A DNA stretch of 64,000 bases from a bacterium (GTDB lineage: Bacteria > Zhuqueibacterota > Zhuqueibacteria > Oleimicrobiales > Geothermoviventaceae): the NCBI GenBank assembly GCA_028275345.1, contig JAPWUV010000001.1:310001-374000 (forward strand), in the 5' to 3' direction. Below the pieces are notes generated by a model. It was given only the letters and a program-made list of their open reading frames with translations. It had not been told where the DNA came from and did no database searches. The position numbers and the translations under genes are program-made. Shown here one piece after another: positions 58,753-64,000 of the stretch (the stretch's first letter is position 1; every line of letters starts with the position of its first letter).

Positions 58753-59397
58753 ATGAGAAAACCCACCTTGCTGACGGCAGCAGCGGCGTTGCTGCTCGGT
58801 GTGGCCTCGAATGCGCTTGGACAGGTGAGTACGTCGGCCGTCATGGACCAGGGGAAATCCTACACCATGGGGATCTTCTACGGCGGCTCGGAGCCCTGGC
58901 AGGAGGCGGGCGGCTACTACGACCACGACTACTACCTTTTCGGCGCTACGGCTGGCGTTGAGGGTCTGACCAGCTGGAAGGCTGGACGCCTGGGGCTCCG
59001 AATGGACCTGGGCTACATCCCCTGGAAGATGAAGAGCGGCCGCAGTGACTACAAGAGCACCATCATGATGCTCACCTTCCGGGCCGCTTGGAACTGGCCA
59101 GTATACTTGAACGGCAGGCTGCGAATTGCTCCCACCGCAGGTGTCGGCTTCTACCCGATCGGCTACAGCGTGCCCGTCACTGAGGAGGAAGAACCCGCTA
59201 ACCAAGCCAAGGCTGGCGTGAACTTCGGCGGAGAGCTGAGCTTCCTGGCCAGCAACAAAGTGCTCCTCACGCTGAGCGCGATCCATCACATCGTGTTCAC
59301 CGATTATGTGGGCCGGGTAGGGGGAAAGAGGATTGATGGGGAGACGCCCTTCACCGTGCTGTCGCTAACGGCGTCGTACGTCTTTCCGGCGGAATGA
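58753..59397 (+). CDS. Small outer-membrane beta-barrel protein
   Basis: The 214-residue product has a clear signal peptide (about 1-23, ending ALGQ) and about eight amphipathic strands with regularly spaced aromatic residues (GLRMDLGYIPWKM, FRAAWNWPVYLNG, LSLTASYVFPAE). The length and pattern fit an eight-stranded OmpA/OmpX-type barrel. No plug, lipobox or peptidoglycan-binding domain is present. It is transcribed alone from its own promoter, with an AGGAAGGA ribosome site. Function unknown. Confidence 0.72.
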   Translation: MRKPTLLTAAAALLLGVASNALGQVSTSAVMDQGKSYTMGIFYGGSEPWQEAGGYYDHDYYLFGATAGVEGLTSWKAGRLGLRMDLGYIPWKMKSGRSDYKSTIMMLTFRAAWNWPVYLNGRLRIAPTAGVGFYPIGYSVPVTEEEEPANQAKAGVNFGGELSFLASNKVLLTLSAIHHIVFTDYVGRVGGKRIDGETPFTVLSLTASYVFPAE

Positions 59398-59402
59398 CTG
59401 CC

Positions 59403-59423
59403 AGATGCCTTGCCCAGGCATCT
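59403..59423. terminator. Hairpin between convergent genes
   Basis: AGATGCCT (59403-59410) and AGGCATCT (59416-59423) form a perfect 8-bp stem with a 5-base loop, just after the stop of the small barrel gene and about 100 bases from the converging gene. There is no T-run on either side, so a terminator function is tentative. Confidence 0.4.
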
Positions 59424-59526
59424 CCGATCCCGATGAGCGAGGTGTTCGAGGCGCGGGGAACTCAGCGCCACGATGCCCCGCGCCAAGGGGGGTGGGCCAC
59501 GCTTCTTCGTTCGGGGCCGCGGTGGC

Positions 59527-60294
59527 TCACAACTGCAGCCGAAGGCTGAGTTCCGGCCCCGGGAAAAGCCGCAGTGACCAGTCCCAGTCGCGGCGAGCGG
59601 CGCAAGAAGGGAGTGCGTGTTTCCTCGCCGCCCACACGGCGTGGACAGCGCTCAGCAGATGATTGGCGAGGATGCCGCCAATCGTCAACTCGGCGCGATT
59701 GGCGTACCGATCGCTTTCCACTCGCATGCGTTCGTAACGCTTGCGATTTTCGGGGGAATCCCACTGCCAGGCGTACTTCTCGCGATCTCGGTAGTAATCG
59801 CGGAGGTTGCGTTGGCGTAGCTTGGCTTGGTTGTATTCATCCAGGTTGTCGTAGTTCTCGATATTCACGTAGAACTGCTTGTCCTTGCCTCGGGGGTCGA
59901 TTCCGGCGTGTTCGCAGGCGAAGAGACGGTAGGCGTCCTCTTTCCATTGCGCAACCGCGTGAAACGCGGCGTAAGCGGTCCACAGGCTGACCTCGCTGGC
60001 GAGAAAGAGACGGAAGCCCCTTGCGGATCCCGCTGCGCGTTGCCCCCAGCCCGGCAGGAGAAGGGAGCGCAGGCCAGCGTCCCGAGGCGAGATCGCTTTG
60101 CGCGTGGACACGCTCTCGCTCGCGGACTGGCGGTCAAATGATGCGTTGTCCCTCGTAGAAGCCAAGCCCGGGGCCGGCCGCAAAAGCGACGCCGTGTCTG
60201 CCTGCCCAGCGGATGACGGGCCCTGTGCAGCTGCGAGCTCGGCCAGCAAGAGGATCATCAGCGCGGCGGTGGCCGGCTCCCGGCCGAAGCGCAT
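59527..60294 (-). CDS. Membrane protein with PGWGQ motif, paralogue 1
   Basis: The 255-residue product has a signal peptide (about 1-24) and a hydrophobic region around residues 78-110 with RSLLLPGWGQRAAGS. This is typical of DUF5683-like proteins, small membrane or exported proteins of unknown function in FCB bacteria. A charged, Tyr/Asp/Arg-rich central helix region (about 125-195) is followed by a second hydrophobic segment (IGGILANHLLSAVHAVWAA). It shares order and key motifs with the preceding gene product, so they are paralogues. It starts 26 bases after that gene and is the last gene of a three-gene minus-strand operon. Confidence 0.72.
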   Translation of the reverse strand: MRFGREPATAALMILLLAELAAAQGPSSAGQADTASLLRPAPGLASTRDNASFDRQSASESVSTRKAISPRDAGLRSLLLPGWGQRAAGSARGFRLFLASEVSLWTAYAAFHAVAQWKEDAYRLFACEHAGIDPRGKDKQFYVNIENYDNLDEYNQAKLRQRNLRDYYRDREKYAWQWDSPENRKRYERMRVESDRYANRAELTIGGILANHLLSAVHAVWAARKHALPSCAARRDWDWSLRLFPGPELSLRLQL

Positions 60295-60319
60295 TGGGCC
60301 TTCCCTTCTTCTTCGGCGG

Positions 60320-61114
60320 TCACCAGTCAATCCGTACCTCCAGTGCGGGTATTAGCTTCGACTGCCAAGCCAGTCCGGTGGCACGGAGACTGACGGCAGT
60401 CAGGCGGTTGTTGTGGCGGACAGTGGTCCAGGCCGCGTCGATGGCGCTGAGGACGTGGTTGACCATGGCGATGGTTGCCCCGGTGGTCGCCGTCTTGAAG
60501 AAGCGGTTGGCTTCGGCCCTCATGTCTTCGTAGACTTCCCGGTGCCGCGAATCCCTGCCCCGATGCGTGTCGGTATCGTCCCAACCGGCATTGAACTGGT
60601 TGTACTTGCCGATCATCTCGTAGTACTGTTGGTCTTTCTGTTCGTGCAGGCTGTGGCTGTAGTGGCTTCGTTCGTATTCCCGGAGGGCGGCGAGGTCATT
60701 GGGGTCCAGGCCGGCTTCGCGGGCGATCGCCTCCCAATACTCTCTCTCGCTCCAATGGGCATCGGCGAACGCCTCAAACTCGTCCTCCTTGCGGCTCCCT
60801 TTGCTTTGGTAGAGCGCATAAGTGGTCCAGGCGGCGGCTTCGACCGCCACGAAGACCCCCGCTTTCAGCTTGGAGCCGACGTACCACTGCCCGGCCCCGG
60901 GGATGGCCGCGGACAGAAGCAAAGCGGTTCGCGGTGACTTCCATCCCAGCGGGCGAGGGGTTGCAGATTGCTGGTCGGTAGGACCTGGGGTTACGTTCCA
61001 AAATGCGCACCAGGCGGGACTTCCCGGAGAGGACAAAAGGTCGGGCCTGTCGTCCGCGTATGCGGCGATGGCCGCGATGCACAGCAAGACTGCGGCGGTC
61101 ATTGCGGAACGCAT
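60320..61114 (-). CDS. Membrane protein with PGAGQ motif, paralogue 2
   Basis: The 264-residue product has a signal peptide (about 1-21), then SAAIPGAGQWYVGSKLKAG and a hydrophobic stretch (VFVAVEAAAWTTYAL). A charged middle region is rich in Glu, Tyr and Asp, and a C-terminal hydrophobic helix (ATIAMVNHVLSAIDAAW) leads to a beta-rich end. The order matches paralogue 1, including an N-H-x-L-S-A motif before the last helix. ATG 61114 sits behind a GGGAGGGTGG ribosome site, 14 bases after the large upstream gene. It probably acts in the same envelope process as the metallopeptidase/barrel protein. Confidence 0.72.
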   Translation of the reverse strand: MRSAMTAAVLLCIAAIAAYADDRPDLLSSPGSPAWCAFWNVTPGPTDQQSATPRPLGWKSPRTALLLSAAIPGAGQWYVGSKLKAGVFVAVEAAAWTTYALYQSKGSRKEDEFEAFADAHWSEREYWEAIAREAGLDPNDLAALREYERSHYSHSLHEQKDQQYYEMIGKYNQFNAGWDDTDTHRGRDSRHREVYEDMRAEANRFFKTATTGATIAMVNHVLSAIDAAWTTVRHNNRLTAVSLRATGLAWQSKLIPALEVRIDW

Positions 61115-61128
61115 CTTACCACCCTCCC

Positions 61129-64000
61129 TCACTCATCCAGAAACTCAAAGGCCATCCCGAAGTAGAAACGCCACTGGCGCCCGTAGCGCTGGCCAAGATG
61201 TTCGAACCGGGAGAATCCGTAGCAGGCATCGAAGAAGACCTCTACGGGATAGCTGTAGAACGAATACGTTCGGAGGCGGATCTGGAGGCCGGCGTCGCTC
61301 CTCAGCTTGGACCAGGGAATTACGTCCCCATCGAAGGCAGTGCCGGTCTCCGCGAAGGCAGCCGCGTACATTTTCTGCACCTGAAGCGGGCCCAAGGAAA
61401 GCGCGAGGTTCCGAAAAACCGGGATGCGGTAGCAAGCGCCGAGGTGGAGGAGTTTGCGTCCCTCAATGCTGTAATACGGGTATCCCTTGAGCCCCGGAAG
61501 CCCTCCTGCGAAGAAGTGGAAGAAGCTATCTACGGGTCGATCGATCCATCCGCCACGCAAGCGAAGCGCGAGGCTGTGGTCGCGCGTCCAGGGGATTGGG
61601 AGGTACTCTCGCCAGTCCATCTCGGCGGAGAAGTAGCGATAGAGATCGTAGACCTCCTGGAGCGTGCCGTAGGGGTTGTCCGTCGAGAAATCTTTGAAGA
61701 AGTTGTTGCGGTGGTAGCCCAGCTGGATCTTCACTCGTCTTCCGGCGCGAGGTGCAATCTCTGCATCCACGGTACGGGCCAACTGGTCCAGCGTCAGGTC
61801 CAGGAAGGCCTCGGTTCCCAGGTAGTAGGTATTCTTGGGTGAAACCCAAAGGCGATTCTGGAAGACGAAGTCCCCAATGTGGCTCGTGTACCGGCTGTGG
61901 CGAAGACTGAGACTGCCGGTGAGCTGGTCCCCGAGCGGGTACCGCAGCCCGAGATCCGCTTCCAACAGGTTGAAGCGGATGCGCGTCCGGACCTTCGGGT
62001 AGTTCTCCAGGACCTCGATGTCCTCGTCGAGATGGCGCGAGATGGCGTACAGCTCGACGAACATGGTCGGCGCCCACCGCCGATACTCGAAAACCCCGAA
62101 CAGGTCGAAGTCGCCGGCCCGATTCACGGCTCCCCCCGCGAGGAGCGAAAGGCGCTCCAGCACCTCGGATGAGTAAAGGTAAGCCCCGAGTTTGGGCATG
62201 CCGTAGTCCACCAGAAGACGCGGGAGGGCGAAGATCTGGCCGTAGTGACTCTCGTACGGCAGCGGATCGCTGCTTGAGGCCATCTTTCCGTCGGAAGCCC
62301 AGTGACTGGTGGCCTTCGGCGAGAGCCAGTCTGGTGCAAGACCGTACGCGAGCCAATCCTGAGGGAGCGGCTGCACCTCCTCCAGCAGAGCCAGCTTGTA
62401 TCCGTCCACGCGGAAGCTTGTGTACGCCAGTTTCCCCGCGGCGCTCACCGTGGGAGCAAAGGCGCCTCCCAAGGTGTTCGTTACCGGCTCAGGTCGACCG
62501 TCCGGAAGCGGCAGGCGGTAGATGTTGAAGATCCCGCTCCCATCCCAGCTGAAGTAGAGGTAACGGCCGTCCGGGGAGAAGGCGGGGTCGCGCAAGTCGC
62601 CGGGGAGCCAGAGCAGGGTGTCGAGGGAGCCGCTCCGAGCATCTACGGTCAGCAGGCCCCTGCCGTGCTCGCGACCGAAGGACACGACCACCCGATCGCC
62701 ATCCGGGGTCCAGGCGGGGGTGAAAAGCGTCTCCCCGTCGTGGAAGGCGGTGAGCTGACGCACTTCGCTCCCGTCCGGGGAGACCAACGTGAGGTTCTGC
62801 GTGCCATCGCGCTGGGTGACGCAGGCGATCCAGCGGCCATCCGGGCTGACCGCCGGGGCAAAGGCGCGGAGCCCTCGGGTCAGACGATGGCTGCGTCGGC
62901 TCTCGAGATCGTAGACGTACAGGTCGAAGAAATGGGAGCCATTTCGGCCCACGCGGTGCAGCTTGGCATAAACCAACCGTCGACCGTCGGGAGTCCAGCT
63001 CGCCGGGGAGGTCACACCCGGAACCAGCACGTCCACCTTCCGTCCAGCGATGTCGAGGAGACAGAGGCTAGCCGCGGAGAAATAGCCGCTCCTCCGGCTG
63101 GAAATGAAGGCGAGCTTCGTTCCGTCGGGAGAGAATCGGGGGTACAGGTTGGCTACTCCCTCGGTCCACGTTGGCTTGCCTTCGACGAGATGGGGCTGGA
63201 GATTCTGGCCGGCGCGCAGGTAACTGTCGCGAAGGAAGTCCCTCCACTCCTGATAGAGCTGGGACGCACTCTTGTGCAGAACCTTTCGGCAAGCGGCGTC
63301 GAAGCTGAAGACCAAGGGCGAACGAAGTGCCCTTGCCAGCTCGGCCAATGCCTGTTCTCCGTACGTACGGGCGATGTAGAGCGTCAGCGCGTAGCCCTGA
63401 TTGTAGACTCGCTCGTTGCCCAAGCCATCCTTGCCGAAAACGCTCATGTCTGCCAAGGAGAGCAGACTATCGGCGAGCACTGCCGTACGCAGCAGCATGT
63501 CGCGATGGCTATCCCAGAAATCGTGACGGAGCCCGGCCCGTTGGTACTGGGCCATTCCTTCCGCCAGCCACATGGGCACGATCGTCCCCGGCAGGGGATA
63601 CGACACGATCACATTGGGGTAGCCGTAGATGACGTCCGGCCGCCTTTCCCTTTCGTAGCCGATCCATTGGAGGTAGAAGCCCGGGATGCGGCGCGTCAGT
63701 TTGCGCGCGGCGCCGAGGGAGATCAAATGGGTGAACTCGTGCGTGACCACGTTCGGCAGCCAGTCGTGCGTACCGCGGAGTTCGAAATCGAGCGCCGGCG
63801 CCCAGATCTCAACCTTCTGATCGTAGTAGTAGGCAGCTCCGTTGGAATTGTCGTCGTGGTCCTTGATGATAAGATGGACCTTGCCCTCCGGCTCGTACCC
63901 GTACAACGAGGTGATCGGCTGGTAGATGGACTCTGCGATACGAGCTACCTCGCGCGCGGTGCGCTCTGTACCCTCATGGAAATGAACCGCGAAATGTTCC
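61129..64000 (-). CDS. Metallopeptidase / TolB-like propeller / outer-membrane barrel fusion (5' end outside window)
   Basis: The frame stays open to the window edge, so the start is missing. At least 956 residues are visible. A gluzincin-type site HEFTH with the downstream Glu in WLAEGMAQYQ is at the N-terminal side. A beta-propeller follows with repeated FSPDGT, WTPDGRR, VSPDGRW and FSPDGRY blades (about 280-560), as in TolB or prolyl-oligopeptidase propellers. The C-terminal third is a series of amphipathic strands ending YFGMAFEFLDE, like a surface-antigen/BamA-type barrel. One chain thus joins a protease, a propeller and a membrane barrel. It is the first visible gene of the minus-strand operon with the two PGxGQ proteins. 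Function unknown. Confidence 0.82.
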   Translation of the reverse strand, partial: EHFAVHFHEGTERTAREVARIAESIYQPITSLYGYEPEGKVHLIIKDHDDNSNGAAYYYDQKVEIWAPALDFELRGTHDWLPNVVTHEFTHLISLGAARKLTRRIPGFYLQWIGYERERRPDVIYGYPNVIVSYPLPGTIVPMWLAEGMAQYQRAGLRHDFWDSHRDMLLRTAVLADSLLSLADMSVFGKDGLGNERVYNQGYALTLYIARTYGEQALAELARALRSPLVFSFDAACRKVLHKSASQLYQEWRDFLRDSYLRAGQNLQPHLVEGKPTWTEGVANLYPRFSPDGTKLAFISSRRSGYFSAASLCLLDIAGRKVDVLVPGVTSPASWTPDGRRLVYAKLHRVGRNGSHFFDLYVYDLESRRSHRLTRGLRAFAPAVSPDGRWIACVTQRDGTQNLTLVSPDGSEVRQLTAFHDGETLFTPAWTPDGDRVVVSFGREHGRGLLTVDARSGSLDTLLWLPGDLRDPAFSPDGRYLYFSWDGSGIFNIYRLPLPDGRPEPVTNTLGGAFAPTVSAAGKLAYTSFRVDGYKLALLEEVQPLPQDWLAYGLAPDWLSPKATSHWASDGKMASSSDPLPYESHYGQIFALPRLLVDYGMPKLGAYLYSSEVLERLSLLAGGAVNRAGDFDLFGVFEYRRWAPTMFVELYAISRHLDEDIEVLENYPKVRTRIRFNLLEADLGLRYPLGDQLTGSLSLRHSRYTSHIGDFVFQNRLWVSPKNTYYLGTEAFLDLTLDQLARTVDAEIAPRAGRRVKIQLGYHRNNFFKDFSTDNPYGTLQEVYDLYRYFSAEMDWREYLPIPWTRDHSLALRLRGGWIDRPVDSFFHFFAGGLPGLKGYPYYSIEGRKLLHLGACYRIPVFRNLALSLGPLQVQKMYAAAFAETGTAFDGDVIPWSKLRSDAGLQIRLRTYSFYSYPVEVFFDACYGFSRFEHLGQRYGRQWRFYFGMAFEFLDE

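Overview
The window is about 64 kb of a high-GC bacterial chromosome with an almost fully coding, plus-strand-biased layout. I see no rRNA, tRNA, CRISPR array, insertion sequence or phage gene. Several features point to a Gram-negative member of the FCB group, outside the low-GC Bacteroidota: a PorX-type regulator of type IX secretion, two secreted enzymes ending in type IX-like sorting domains, an S46 dipeptidyl-peptidase, a split glycine decarboxylase (gcvPA) and a CHASE2 cyclase linked to FecR. A Calditrichota/KSB1-like lineage is my best guess, but this is inference from gene content. Eleven candidate promoters share a TTG-N20-TAnnTT layout.

Layout. 1-4.8 kb: end of a TPR gene, then efp, accB, accC, gcvH, gcvPA. 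5.0-7.7 kb: a secreted tandem esterase whose second domain has lost its nucleophile. 7.7-11.3 kb, minus strand: a TonB/AgmX-type protein, a collapsed ABC-permease/outer-membrane-protein locus, a lysine 2,3-aminomutase-family enzyme and a coupled protein of unknown function. 11.5-14.4 kb: thioredoxin, then manC, a small protein, an orphan PTS IIA protein and a zinc-ribbon protein. 15.2-18.3 kb: S46 peptidase and a serine/threonine dehydratase. 18.5-25.1 kb: a secreted protein, a FecR protein, a large outer-membrane protein and a CHASE2 adenylate cyclase. 25.4-27.3 kb: a secreted 5'-nucleotidase with a sorting domain. 27.8-36.2 kb: porX, tsaE, tsaB, rimI, accD, surE, guaA, glmS. 37.2-39.0 kb: a peroxide-defence block (perR, Dps-like ferritin, rubrerythrin).

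39.8-46.2 kb: a secreted SGNH hydrolase, a TPR/binding-protein fusion, a ThuA-like protein, dCMP deaminase and a nitroreductase. 46.3-50.2 kb: a sugar isomerase/epimerase-like protein and LutABC. 50.3-54.5 kb: a class V aminotransferase, a Nif3-like protein, a pair of amidohydrolase-fold proteins of which the first has lost every expected metal ligand, and an isochorismatase-fold hydrolase. 54.6-58.4 kb: a heparinase-like polysaccharide lyase and an L-arabinokinase-like GHMP kinase. 58.8-59.4 kb: a small outer-membrane barrel. 59.5-64 kb, minus strand: two paralogous PGxGQ membrane proteins preceded by a very large metallopeptidase/beta-propeller/beta-barrel protein that runs off the window.

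Together the genes describe a heterotroph that degrades polymers outside the cell (CE15-like esterase, heparinase-like lyase, SGNH hydrolase, S46 peptidase), exports some of these enzymes by a type IX-like route, uses amino acids and lactate, and defends itself against peroxide with iron-dependent proteins. The observations I consider most unusual are the metal-less amidohydrolase partner, the collapsed transporter locus, the esterase with a dead second domain, the FecR/barrel/cyclase operon and the TAnnTT promoter layout.
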